64,000 nucleotides of DNA, taken from positions 22,176 through 86,175 of the forward strand of contig CAZFRO010000009.1 of assembly GCA_964521425.1 (NCBI GenBank). The letters are read 5' to 3'. This DNA comes from Joyebacterum sp964521425 (GTDB lineage Bacteria > Joyebacterota > Joyebacteria > Joyebacterales > Joyebacteraceae). Made by a program: the position numbers and the translations under genes. The notes under the pieces are model-generated. The model saw nothing but the letters and a program-made list of their open reading frames with translations, had not been told where the DNA came from and ran no database searches. Of this stretch, positions 1 through 7,731 are shown piece after piece (within the stretch, counting starts at the first letter, position 1; each line of letters opens with the position of its first letter).

Positions 1-62
1 TGTGGCACGACCCCAGGCAATGGTCTGTTCCTGAATGGGGTTCGCCAGAAACAGGATTCCCA

Positions 63-92
63 TTGACAGTATGGTATCTCAGACGCTACAAT
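63..92 (+). promoter_or_regulatory. sigma70-type promoter
   Basis: TTGACA (63-68), an 18-nt spacer and TACAAT (87-92) match the -35/-10 consensus closely. Transcription would start near 99 and give a leader of about 140 nt before the Asp-rich protein at 237. The regulator at 635 lies 50 nt after that gene and is probably on the same transcript. Confidence 0.65.
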
Positions 93-236
93 GTAGTTGG
101 ACTCGTTAAATCTGTACAGGATCCCCCCATGTAGCGTCAACCCGCCGCCGGCGGGGCACGTCGACGCATACCCCTAGGCGGCGAACAACGCTGTACAGGG
201 ACACGGCTACTCCTCAGAAACCACAGGGAGGTACCT

Positions 237-584
237 ATGCACATGAAGAGGGTGCTCATCCTGCTCGTGGTCCTCGCACTGGGCTCTTTGCTCATTGCGG
301 GAGCGGCGAACTCAGCGATTCGGACGGATAGTCCGTCCAGCAACTCTCAGGTGGGCTCTTCGATCACGTACATGGACGATGATGGGGAACTCGGTGGTGA
401 CGATGATCGTTGGGGCGACGCGACACCAGGTGACCCGGACGGCATTCCGGATCCGGACGTTCCTGGTGATGGCGGCGACGGAGAGGGTGACGACGGACAG
501 ACTGCAAAGCAGTTCGCACCAAAGGGCGGACTGTGGAGCGTGCGGATGCGGATGGTTCTGAACTGGATGTTCTGGATCCTCTGA
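237..584 (+). CDS. Small secreted Asp-rich protein, unknown function
   Basis: This gene encodes a 115-residue protein that I do not recognise. Residues 1-27 form a clear Sec signal peptide: a Lys-Arg start, a Leu/Val-rich core and an AGAANSA-like cleavage region. The middle (about 46-87) is very rich in Asp, Gly and Pro, as in calcium-binding or disordered secreted peptides. The last 17 residues are basic, aromatic and hydrophobic (Trp, Met, Phe, Leu) and could associate with a membrane. A GGGAGG ribosome binding site at 226-231 serves the ATG at 237, or the second ATG at 243, which has better spacing. It lies 50 nt upstream of the TPR-sigma54 regulator and probably shares its promoter, so a signalling or substrate role for that regulator is possible but unproven. 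Confidence 0.7.
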   Translation: MHMKRVLILLVVLALGSLLIAGAANSAIRTDSPSSNSQVGSSITYMDDDGELGGDDDRWGDATPGDPDGIPDPDVPGDGGDGEGDDGQTAKQFAPKGGLWSVRMRMVLNWMFWIL

Positions 585-634
585 GTGTTCTGATGTTCGT
601 CCGGATTTCCTGACCTCAGCGCAGGGACAGGACC

Positions 635-3600
635 ATGAGCGACAAGGGAAAAGACGAAGCGCCGGAACGCGAGATGTTGAAAGCGTTCGAGAAGGTGCTG
701 AAGTCGCAAAGCGGCAGAGATGCTGCAGTCGCGGCGATGCGCTTGGGCGATGTCTATCTCGAATCCGATAGCTACACTGATGCGCTGAGCTATTTCGAAC
801 AGGCCGAGGCCGGTGAGCTTCGCCAGAAGCTCACCGACCCTGAGGCCGCCGCCCTTCTGGTGAGGATCGCGAAGTGCCACCTCGGTCTCGGCAGTTATGA
901 TGACGCCAGGCGCAAGTGCGCGAAACTGGACGACCTCGATCTCAGTGAAGATAATGGGTCAGCGTGGGCCGATGCGAACGTCGTGCTCGCCCGCGTTGAG
1001 ATCGAGAGCGGACGCTACGATGAGGCGCTGCGTGCAGGACGGAAGGCCTACGAGATCCTGAGAACAAGACCTGACAGCCGCCTTCTGGCTGAGGCAGGCA
1101 AGGTTCTAGGTATCGCGAACGCCGAACTGGGCAACATCAAGGCGGCGCGCGACTACTTCACCGACTACCTCGTAACACAGAAGCGCCTCGGCGATGAGGC
1201 CGGACTCGCGGCCGCCTACAACAACCTGGGCGTGTTGGCGAAGCGGTCGGGCGACTTCCACGGCGCGCTCGAGTACATAGACAGTGCTCTCACCATCGAC
1301 CGGAGACTCGGTCACGCGGTGGCAATCGCGGACCGTCTCACCAACCTCGGCATCATCCTCTACAAGCTCTCCCGCTGGGGTGAGGCGGAAGAGAAGCTCA
1401 ACGAAGCTCGCTCGCTCTACGGGCAGATCGGCGCGACTCGTGGCCTCGTGGCCGCGGAGTCGGCGCTCGGAAACGTCTTCCGCATGCGGCGCGAGTGGGG
1501 AGAGGCACAGAGGCTTTTCCAGAACGCTCTCTCGACAAGCCAGGAGAACGGGTACTTGAGGGCCGAGGCTCTGGCTCTCGAGTTCATCGGTCATCTGGAG
1601 ATGGATCGTGGCGAGTATGAGGAGGCGCTTAGGAAATTCAATCGAGCGCTGGGATGCGCGTACAGGCTTTCCTCAAACAGTGATGTTGTGGGCGAGGTCC
1701 TGAGGAGGCGCGCCGAGGTCTACATGGAACTCGGCAGGCTCGACGAGGCGGAGCGTGACTGCTCCGACGGCATCAAGCTCACGCGCGAGATCAACGACAG
1801 CCTCGAAGAGGGTGCGACCCTGCGCGTTTTGGCCAGTGTCTGCTACGCCAAGGGGGAACGGACCGCTGCCGAGGTTCTCATCCACAGAGCAGAGGAGATA
1901 CTGCGTCGCATCGGCGAGTCGTTCGAACTCGCGAGGGCGGCGCTCACGGATGGTATCGGCCTCAGGGAGTCATCGGTCGGGGACGAACCGCCGATCGATC
2001 TGATCGAAGCCCGGCTCTCGTCTGCGTCCGCCATCTTTGTGCGCATCGGCCTGCCGAACTGGGTGGCGCAATGTGAGTTTGAACGCGGCAAGGCGCTCAA
2101 GGCGAGCGGACTGCCCGACCGTGCGCGCAGGTGGTTTGAGAGCGCGCGGCTCAGGTTTGAGGCGGCGCACGACAGCCACGGTCTAGCCAAGATCGACGCC
2201 GCACTTATGGAACTAGATGCAATTCTGGCAGACGCGGGAATCGTTCGCCGGGGTCGGTACGCACTGATTGCCAAAGGCTACAGGTTCCTTGAGACGACGG
2301 AGCCAAGTCCCGACGATCTCCATCGCTTCGCCGGGGAGTTGGCGAGCGCTCTGTCGGCGGACCGGCTGGTTCTCTTCCAGGTCGCCGACGGAGGCGCCAC
2401 GTCGGTGACGACTTCGGTCGATACGACGGGAAGAGGCGTGTCGGATGTGAGCCGGTTCGTGCGGACGACGGTTTCGAAACGTGGTCATTCGCGTCCTCTC
2501 GTCGTCAGCAACGGGCATTCCCACGGTGCCTTCACCCAACCCGAAGTGGGCGCGCTCGCGCTCCTGCCGGTGGAAGTCGGGTTCGACCGCGAGCGGGTCT
2601 ACCTCGTGTACGCGGATCGCTCTCGAGGTGACAGGTCGGTTGCGTTTACGCAGAGCGACGTGGAATTCCTGAGTGCATCAGGCCGGGTGCTTGGCCTCAC
2701 CCACTCACGCGTCGGTGGGACCATGGTCTTGCGCTCGACCGGTGAGGAGGCCGATAAGCTGCTGGACTCGGCTGAGACGGTTGGGCTCATCACCCGAAGC
2801 CCCGAGATGGTCCAGATCCTGGCTACGATCGAACAGCTGGAGGACAGTCGTGTGCCGGTTCTCATACGCGGAGAATCTGGCGTCGGCAAGGAGTTGGTCG
2901 CCAAGGCCATCCACTACAGCAGCAGTACGGCCACTGGAAGGTTCGTGGCCCTGAACTCCGGCGCCATCGCTCCAAACCTCCAGGAGAGCGAGCTCTTCGG
3001 GCACGTCCGGGGCGCTTTCACGGATGCAGACCGCGATCGACAGGGCCTGGTCGAGACCGCGGCGGATGGAACGCTTTTCCTCGACGAGATAGGTGAGATG
3101 AGTCCCGGGCTCCAGGTGAAGCTCCTGAGGTTCCTCCAGAGTGGCGAGTTCCGGAGAGTGGGAGAGAGCGTCACGAGGACGAGCAATGCCCGCGTCGTCT
3201 CCGCCACGAACAGGGACCTGCGAAAGGACGTCGAGAGCGGCGAGTTCAGACGGGACCTGTTCTACAGGCTCTGCGCCATCACGATAGAAGTGCCTCCGCT
3301 CAGGGAGCGTCCGGAGGACATCCCGGGGCTGATGGACCACTTCCTTGAGCTCTACGCGAAGCGAGAGGGAAAGACGATCCCCGGGTTCACGCGGGAAGTG
3401 AGAGAGCTCTTCCTGAGGCACGGATGGTGTGGAAACAACGTGCGGGAGCTGGAGAACGAGGTTCGTCGCGGTGTTGCCTTGACCAAGAGCGGCGAGACCA
3501 TCGGCATGGACAAAGTAGGTCCCGAGATCAGGACTCGTGTCGATGTGGGTACGGGCGCCGAGTCCGATGAGGGTGGCCCCCGGTCGCTCAGAGATGAAGT

Positions 3601-3733
3601 AGACGCGCTGGAGCGGAGCCGGATCCTCGAGGCGCTCGACCGCACGGCGTGGAACAAACAGCAGGCAGCCGGGATCCTAGGCATATCGCGCACGGGTCTG
3701 CATGCGAAAATGAAGAAGCACGGAATAGGGTAA
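635..3733 (+). CDS. TPR-containing sigma54-dependent transcriptional activator
   Basis: The protein has 1032 residues. The first half (about 15-530) is a run of tetratricopeptide repeats, many with the G-Y/R-YDEAL pattern. About 540-690 looks GAF-like. The AAA+ sigma54-interaction domain follows: Walker A GESGVGKE near 747, the loop GAFTDA near 793, and Walker B TLFLDEIGEM near 812. A Fis-type helix-turn-helix (QQAAGILGISRTGLHAKM) ends the protein. There is no receiver domain, so the TPR/GAF half probably senses a protein or small-molecule signal. The sigma54-contacting loop reads GAFTDA instead of the usual GAFTGA. The gene ends at a terminator and is followed by palindromes, a near-consensus sigma54 promoter and the RiPP operon, so it is the likely activator of that operon (inference from position). 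Confidence 0.93.
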   Translation: MSDKGKDEAPEREMLKAFEKVLKSQSGRDAAVAAMRLGDVYLESDSYTDALSYFEQAEAGELRQKLTDPEAAALLVRIAKCHLGLGSYDDARRKCAKLDDLDLSEDNGSAWADANVVLARVEIESGRYDEALRAGRKAYEILRTRPDSRLLAEAGKVLGIANAELGNIKAARDYFTDYLVTQKRLGDEAGLAAAYNNLGVLAKRSGDFHGALEYIDSALTIDRRLGHAVAIADRLTNLGIILYKLSRWGEAEEKLNEARSLYGQIGATRGLVAAESALGNVFRMRREWGEAQRLFQNALSTSQENGYLRAEALALEFIGHLEMDRGEYEEALRKFNRALGCAYRLSSNSDVVGEVLRRRAEVYMELGRLDEAERDCSDGIKLTREINDSLEEGATLRVLASVCYAKGERTAAEVLIHRAEEILRRIGESFELARAALTDGIGLRESSVGDEPPIDLIEARLSSASAIFVRIGLPNWVAQCEFERGKALKASGLPDRARRWFESARLRFEAAHDSHGLAKIDAALMELDAILADAGIVRRGRYALIAKGYRFLETTEPSPDDLHRFAGELASALSADRLVLFQVADGGATSVTTSVDTTGRGVSDVSRFVRTTVSKRGHSRPLVVSNGHSHGAFTQPEVGALALLPVEVGFDRERVYLVYADRSRGDRSVAFTQSDVEFLSASGRVLGLTHSRVGGTMVLRSTGEEADKLLDSAETVGLITRSPEMVQILATIEQLEDSRVPVLIRGESGVGKELVAKAIHYSSSTATGRFVALNSGAIAPNLQESELFGHVRGAFTDADRDRQGLVETAADGTLFLDEIGEMSPGLQVKLLRFLQSGEFRRVGESVTRTSNARVVSATNRDLRKDVESGEFRRDLFYRLCAITIEVPPLRERPEDIPGLMDHFLELYAKREGKTIPGFTREVRELFLRHGWCGNNVRELENEVRRGVALTKSGETIGMDKVGPEIRTRVDVGTGAESDEGGPRSLRDEVDALERSRILEALDRTAWNKQQAAGILGISRTGLHAKMKKHGIG

Positions 3734-3803
3734 CCCTGGTGTGAGCGACTACGCATGCCGCCGTCGATCTCACCACAAGTCAACCACCGAACTCCATCCG
3801 TAT

Positions 3804-3826
3804 CGGGCCGAAGCCGGCCCGTTTTT
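3804..3826 (+). terminator. Rho-independent terminator after the TPR-sigma54 regulator
   Basis: CGGGCC and GGCCCG pair around a 6-nt loop and are followed directly by five T residues. It isolates the regulator gene from the downstream sigma54-controlled region. Confidence 0.8.
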
Positions 3827-3915
3827 CATTGCCGCTCCGGGCCACCCGGGAGGCGTCCCTCCGGCTCTCCAGAAGCGTCCAATCTCTGACACAGCGTCGT
3901 AAACGTGACGGTCGC

Positions 3916-3939
3916 GTAACTGCTGTTACTTGGCCAAGT
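3916..3939. promoter_or_regulatory. Candidate upstream activator sites for the sigma54 promoter
   Basis: Two adjoining dyads lie here: GTAAC-TGCT-GTTAC (3916-3929) and the perfect 12-bp palindrome ACTTGGCCAAGT (3928-3939). They sit about 165-185 bp upstream of the -24 element at 4103, the usual distance for enhancer-binding activators. Assignment to the regulator encoded just upstream is inference. Confidence 0.4.
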
Positions 3940-4079
3940 TAGCGGCAATCCCCTTCAAGAGCTTCCGATCTGCGGTCAAAACCTGCCACCGTTCACTGAA
4001 CTGAGGTTCGGTCACCCAAATGGTCAATGCCGTAACTTGCAGAGGGTAGGTGGTTTAGCTCTGCTGATCGGGAGCACGA

Positions 4080-4328
4080 TTAGGAGTCCGATTGGCCCAA
4101 ATTGGCACGATGTCTGCCCTTAATAGGGTTAGAACTTTGACAACAGGACTTGGAAGGGGGTGTGGCCGTGAGTGAAATTATCAGGGGGGCGAGTCCGGTC
4201 GCTCTATGGCCTTCCTCCCTTCCAGGAACCACAGGCTCTCCGGATCCATCGGAGAGATGATATAGAAGAGAGAGAGTAGCCATGCCGAGCGCGGCGAGAG
4301 TTAAGATAATAATCGTGATCCTGCTCAT
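4080..4328 (-). CDS. Possible small membrane protein (doubtful)
   Basis: This is an 82-codon minus-strand frame. Its N-terminus (MSRITIIILTLAALGMATLS) would form one membrane helix, followed by a Gly/Pro-rich tail. A GAGG lies about 10 nt upstream of the ATG at 4328. Third-position GC is lower than in neighbouring genes. It lies antisense to the transcript expected from the sigma54 promoter at 4102, so it may be a chance frame. Confidence 0.2.
   Translation of the reverse strand: MSRITIIILTLAALGMATLSLLYHLSDGSGEPVVPGREEGHRATGLAPLIISLTATPPSKSCCQSSNPIKGRHRANLGQSDS
4102..4118 (+). promoter_or_regulatory. Sigma54 (-24/-12) promoter of the RiPP region
   Basis: TTGGCACG-ATGT-CTGCC matches the sigma54 consensus YTGGCACG-N4-TTGC, with GG and GC exactly 12 bp apart. 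Transcription would begin near 4129 on the plus strand, giving a leader of about 720 nt before the maturase gene at 4851. Sigma54 promoters need an activator, and a sigma54 activator gene is the nearest upstream gene. Confidence 0.75.
4168..4260 (+). CDS. Leader small ORF 1, 30 residues (tentative)
   Basis: A GTG start lies 7 nt after GGAAGGGGG (4152-4160), and a 30-residue Ser/Pro-rich frame ends at TGA 4258-4260. It is the first translatable frame after the predicted sigma54 start site. It has no Cys/Asp repeat and no LANG leader motif, so it does not look like a further RiPP precursor. It could be a regulatory leader peptide or chance. Confidence 0.25.
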   Translation: MSEIIRGASPVALWPSSLPGTTGSPDPSER

Positions 4329-4356
4329 CGGAATAGCCTCGCCGTTCCTCGGCTGA
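4282..4356 (+). CDS. Leader small ORF 2, hydrophobic 24-residue peptide (tentative)
   Basis: An ATG preceded by a GAAGAGAGAGAG stretch opens a 24-residue frame with a basic start and a core of Ile, Val and Leu ending in SPFLG. It resembles a signal peptide or a single-helix membrane peptide. It overlaps the doubtful minus-strand frame, and at most one of the two is likely to be real. Confidence 0.25.
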   Translation: MPSAARVKIIIVILLIGIASPFLG

Positions 4357-4539
4357 ACTTGAACAGCTGCTACACCTCCTGGCACCTGCCGGCAGCTGCA
4401 GACGATAGAGAAGAAACACTGGGTGACAGCAAGGAGTGACACCAACGAGGCAACACCCAACAGCTCTCCACATGGACTTCATCCGTCCGGCACCACTGGT
4501 CAGCTGCACTCTCCTCCCAGGATGGGGTCCAGCCCACGA

Positions 4540-4661
4540 AGCCGGCAGGCGCGAGCGTCCTTCCACAATTCGCCTGCCGGCTCTCCGCATTCAAGGGCGA
4601 TGTAGCGTGTAATCCAAGTAGACAGTTCAAGCAGTGCGCGGCGTGGCCATGAGGCCACGCC
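4540..4661 (+). repeat. Two strong hairpins in the RiPP operon leader
   Basis: A perfect 12-bp inverted repeat (AGCCGGCAGGCG at 4540-4551, complement at 4571-4582, 19-nt loop) is followed by a perfect 9-bp stem (GGCGTGGCC at 4640-4648, ATGA loop, 4653-4661). The second is followed by GTTCTCTAT, which is T-rich but not a clean U-tract. They lie 190-310 nt before the maturase start. They may be an attenuator, a processing site or a weak terminator. Confidence 0.5.
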
Positions 4662-4850
4662 GTTCTCTATATTCGCGTCCCTCTGCGCTGCCTGCAATGG
4701 CATCGACCCTGCTCAGCCTCAGTCCGTCTGAGCTGGTCGGCAACTTGCTTCCCGCAGTACCTACCCCCGAATCCACGGATGCTCCCCAACGGGTCAAACC
4801 TAATGGTGACAGCAGTACCGGCACCAGCCAACAGACGAAGCCGATTCGAC

Positions 4851-7331
4851 ATGCAGGAGGAACTGCGCCTCGTCGCGTCCAGCTTCGAGTCGTCCGTCAG
4901 TCGTCTCCGTTCGGAGAACACGATGTCGGACAGGGGCATCAGACCGACCAACATCGCCGTCGCGCTTCCGTTCCTTCTGATCGAGGGCATACGGTTTGAG
5001 GGCGACCGTGATGCCGCCAGAGCGATGTCTCTGGGGAACGCATTCGCCACAGCGCACTTCCTTTCCCAGGATGGATTCCTGGACGGCACAACCGAAGCCG
5101 GCCCGAGAGCGTTGGGCTTCTGTGACAGATGTCTGTCCGAGTTCGTTCGCCTGTACGGCGAGCTCTTGCCCAGGGAGAGCGAGTTCTGGCAGCACTACGA
5201 CCGATTCATGGATGAGTATTTCTCAAGCCTCGAGTGGGAGCTGTCGATCCACCACGGTGACGGAGGTGTCAGGGGCGTCGGAGATGATGAACTCGATCAC
5301 ACGCTTCTCCATCTGGGAAGGAAGATGTCGCCGCTCAAGGTAACGGCGGCTGCCGTGGCCACTCTCGGCGGGCGTCCAGATCTTCTTCCAGTCATGGAAC
5401 GGCTGATAGAGGAGTACCACGCCGGTTACCAGCTGGCCGATGATCTGGTCGATCTTCGCGAGGATCTGGAAGCGCATCGGCCGTCGGCGACAGTGTGGAT
5501 GCTCCTTCGGTGGAGCGGCCGCACCGAACTCCCGGAGGGGCTGTCGGCGAGAGGTCTCATCAGGATGGCGGTCGAGTCCGGCGCACTGAAGAGAGTCACA
5601 GGAACGATGGAGGCGTGCTACGCGCGCGCACTCGCTACGGCAGAGGATCTCCCATGCCCAGAGCTCGCGGAATTCCTGGGCACCGTGCTTCGCGACGCCG
5701 CCCGCGGTAACGCCCGAATGACCCGCCGTCTCTCACTTGAGGCGCGAGCCGCCCGAACCGATCCGGAGCACTGCTCGATTCCGAATGCGCCCGATCCGCA
5801 CGACTCCGACCCATGCGGCTCCGTCTCGCACGGCCTCGATCCGCACGACTCCGTCGCGCGCGCAATCGTGGCGGCGCGTGAGCTGCACACGTTCAGCGTG
5901 GCAGGGAAGGAGTTCGCATTCGATCCCGCGTCCGGGTTCTTCTTCGAGGCAGACACCGTCGCTCGGGACACCATCAGGTGGCTCAGGAAACGGGCGCCCG
6001 AGGCTGAGCGGGCCGTACTCGAACTCAACCACGGCGCGGCCTCCGTACGAACCGGCATATCCGAGGTGGCGGGATTCGCGCCGGATGGGGAGCCCTGTCA
6101 AGACGGACGGCAGACTGGGGCGATCGAGATATCCATCAAGTCGCTCGCGCTCAACGTGAGCAATATCTGCAATCTCTCGTGCACCTACTGCTATCTCGGA
6201 GCTGCGCCGGCCTCTCGGGTGGGTGGCGGACATCATGAGGAGAGCATGGCCGGTGATACCATGACCGAGGATGTCGCCTTCAAGGCCGTCGACGTCCTGA
6301 TGCGCGAGTCGTTCGGCGAGCCGGAGGTGTCGATCGTGTTCTTCGGCGGAGAGCCTCTCCTTGCGACGGAGCTGCTCCGCCCGGTCGTCCGATACGCGAG
6401 GGAGCGGGCCAAGGAGGTGGGGCGGGAGATCCACTTCCACATGACAACGAACGGAACACTGCTTGAGCCCGGCGCCGCGGAGGTTCTCGCCGAACTCGGG
6501 ATCGATTGTCTCATCAGCATGGACGGCAGCGAGGAGGATCACGATGCCAATCGCCGCTTCCTGAACGGCGATGGATCCTACGCGCATATCATCCGCAATC
6601 TGGAAGAGTTGCCTCCTGGCTTCAATGTGGGTGTTCGGGCGACCGTGACCGAGTCATCGGGATCACTGACCGCCCTTGTGGAGCATCTCACGGGGCTCGG
6701 TTTCTCCATGGTGCACCTGGCGCCGGTGAGTGGGACGAGCATGAGAACGGAGTTCGCTCGGAGGCTCTGCTCTGAGTTCGAGGCGCTTGCCGAAGCGGAA
6801 CTCGACGCGCTCTTGAGCGGCTCGCGCCCGTCGGTGAGTAGCTTCACCGAGCCCATGGCGCTCCTGGCCAGCGGGTCTCGCCGCGACTCTCCGTGTGGTG
6901 CCGGGGCGCGCTATCTCTGTGTTGCGACGGACGGGACGCTCTATCTCTGTCACAGATTCGCCGGCGACGGCCCTTTCGCCGTGGGACACGTGGCTGGTGG
7001 CATCGACCGCGGGGCGATCGCGTCACTGCTTGGGAGACTGCGGGCAGCGTCGTCCGACTGTCTCAACTGTTGGGCACGTGACCTGTGCGGTGGCCCCTGC
7101 TATCACGATCTGGAGACGATGCCGCACGAATCCGTGGGGCACGATGCTGTGCGGTGCTCGGTACGGAGGAGGATCATCGAACTCTCGATGTGGCTGTATG
7201 CGGAGCTTCCGGAGGAGCGGCGGAGGCGCCTGCGTGGACGGGCGCGAGGCAAAGCCCACCGCGAGGCAAACGTGAGGGATCGTCCGCGGGTGGAGGTGAG
7301 TGGTGAGGCAAGGGAGAGGGAGAGGGGGTGA
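4851..7331 (+). CDS. Radical SAM/SPASM peptide maturase fused to a class I isoprenoid-synthase-like domain
   Basis: The protein has 826 residues from the ATG at 4851. Residues 25-300 resemble all-helical prenyl synthases: a first Asp motif D74-x3-D78 (SQDGFLDG) and a second motif YQLADDLVDLREDL with D197, D198 and D201. A linker (about 305-340) repeats DPHDS. Residues 345-410 resemble the leader-binding N-terminus of SCIFF/QhpD-type maturases. The radical SAM core has C440-x3-C444-x2-C447 and GGEP at 499-502. The SPASM region has Cys at 682, 690, 700, 737, 740, 746, 750 and 769. Such enzymes form Cys thioethers on precursor peptides; two candidate precursors follow directly. The frame is open from 4779, but codon bias becomes typical only from 4851. 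ATG 4923, with GGAG upstream, is an alternative that would start just before the synthase-like part. Whether the N-terminal domain prenylates anything is unknown. Confidence 0.9.
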   Translation: MQEELRLVASSFESSVSRLRSENTMSDRGIRPTNIAVALPFLLIEGIRFEGDRDAARAMSLGNAFATAHFLSQDGFLDGTTEAGPRALGFCDRCLSEFVRLYGELLPRESEFWQHYDRFMDEYFSSLEWELSIHHGDGGVRGVGDDELDHTLLHLGRKMSPLKVTAAAVATLGGRPDLLPVMERLIEEYHAGYQLADDLVDLREDLEAHRPSATVWMLLRWSGRTELPEGLSARGLIRMAVESGALKRVTGTMEACYARALATAEDLPCPELAEFLGTVLRDAARGNARMTRRLSLEARAARTDPEHCSIPNAPDPHDSDPCGSVSHGLDPHDSVARAIVAARELHTFSVAGKEFAFDPASGFFFEADTVARDTIRWLRKRAPEAERAVLELNHGAASVRTGISEVAGFAPDGEPCQDGRQTGAIEISIKSLALNVSNICNLSCTYCYLGAAPASRVGGGHHEESMAGDTMTEDVAFKAVDVLMRESFGEPEVSIVFFGGEPLLATELLRPVVRYARERAKEVGREIHFHMTTNGTLLEPGAAEVLAELGIDCLISMDGSEEDHDANRRFLNGDGSYAHIIRNLEELPPGFNVGVRATVTESSGSLTALVEHLTGLGFSMVHLAPVSGTSMRTEFARRLCSEFEALAEAELDALLSGSRPSVSSFTEPMALLASGSRRDSPCGAGARYLCVATDGTLYLCHRFAGDGPFAVGHVAGGIDRGAIASLLGRLRAASSDCLNCWARDLCGGPCYHDLETMPHESVGHDAVRCSVRRRIIELSMWLYAELPEERRRRLRGRARGKAHREANVRDRPRVEVSGEARERERG

Positions 7332-7516
7332 TGGGGTTGAAGCACATGAAGCTGGCGAACGGCATCAGAGGGACGGCCGAGGTAGCGGCGCAAACGGAGA
7401 ACAGTGAGATATGTTTCGTCGATTACTCACAGTGTCCGTCGTCGGATCTCTGCTGGATCCTGGATGCCGGGTGCGGGTGTGAGCAGCATGACAACTGCTT
7501 CATTGATACGGGGTAG
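7331..7516 (+). CDS. RiPP precursor peptide 1 (Cys/Asp-rich, ranthipeptide-like)
   Basis: This is a 61-residue peptide whose ATG overlaps the maturase TGA (TGATG), behind a long purine-rich GAGAGGGAGAGGGGG stretch, so translation is probably coupled. The N-terminal half is a leader containing HMKLANG (residues 5-11). The C-terminal half has Cys at 28, 35, 41, 48, 50 and 56 and Asp at 31, 39, 45, 54 and 59. These give five C-X2-D or C-X3-D pairs (28/31, 35/39, 41/45, 50/54, 56/59) plus one extra Cys48. In ranthipeptides such as freyrasin, Cys sulfur is joined to the Asp beta-carbon in C-X3-D motifs by a radical SAM enzyme. That chemistry is inferred here from spacing and context. GTG 7328 is an alternative start. 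Confidence 0.85.
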   Translation: MGLKHMKLANGIRGTAEVAAQTENSEICFVDYSQCPSSDLCWILDAGCGCEQHDNCFIDTG

Positions 7517-7554
7517 GTGCAGGGGAAGGTGGTGTTTGGGAAGGGGGTCAAACG

Positions 7555-7722
7555 ATGAATCATCTCAGGTTGGCGAACGGCGGTCCGGACTCGTCAGGCG
7601 CGGTGCCGGACTCGCTCCTGTGCTACATCTTCATTGACTGGGGAGACTGCGGCTCTGTCGATCAGTGCGGGTTCGACTTCGGAAGCTGCGGCAACAGAGA
7701 CGTCTGTCTCGTCGATTACTAG
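7555..7722 (+). CDS. RiPP precursor peptide 2 (Cys/Asp-rich, ranthipeptide-like)
   Basis: This 55-residue peptide has a strong ribosome binding site (GGGAAGGGGG, 7538-7547). Its leader HLRLANG (residues 3-9) matches HMKLANG of peptide 1. The core has Cys at 23, 32, 38, 45 and 51, each followed by Asp at 28, 36, 41, 49 and 54: C-X4-D, C-X3-D, C-X2-D, C-X3-D, C-X2-D. It ends in Tyr. The order of the five Cys/Asp pairs is the same as in peptide 1 while other residues differ, as expected for two substrates of one maturase. It lies 38 nt after precursor 1 and 9 nt before the propeller gene. Confidence 0.85.
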   Translation: MNHLRLANGGPDSSGAVPDSLLCYIFIDWGDCGSVDQCGFDFGSCGNRDVCLVDY

Positions 7723-7731
7723 GGGGAAGAG

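Noticed and set aside
3..18. A second sigma54-like element (TGGCACG followed by GGC)
   Set aside because: The GG-to-GC distance is 13 bp where 12 is required, and a good sigma70 promoter lies just downstream.
4779..4850. Longer N-terminus for the radical SAM fusion protein
   Set aside because: Codons from 4779 to 4850 have low third-position GC unlike the rest of the gene, and no ribosome binding site precedes ATG 4779.
5790..5860. Frameshift or recombination at the DPHDS repeats in the maturase
   Set aside because: The frame stays open through both repeats and the next domain continues in phase, so it is a linker with low-complexity duplication.
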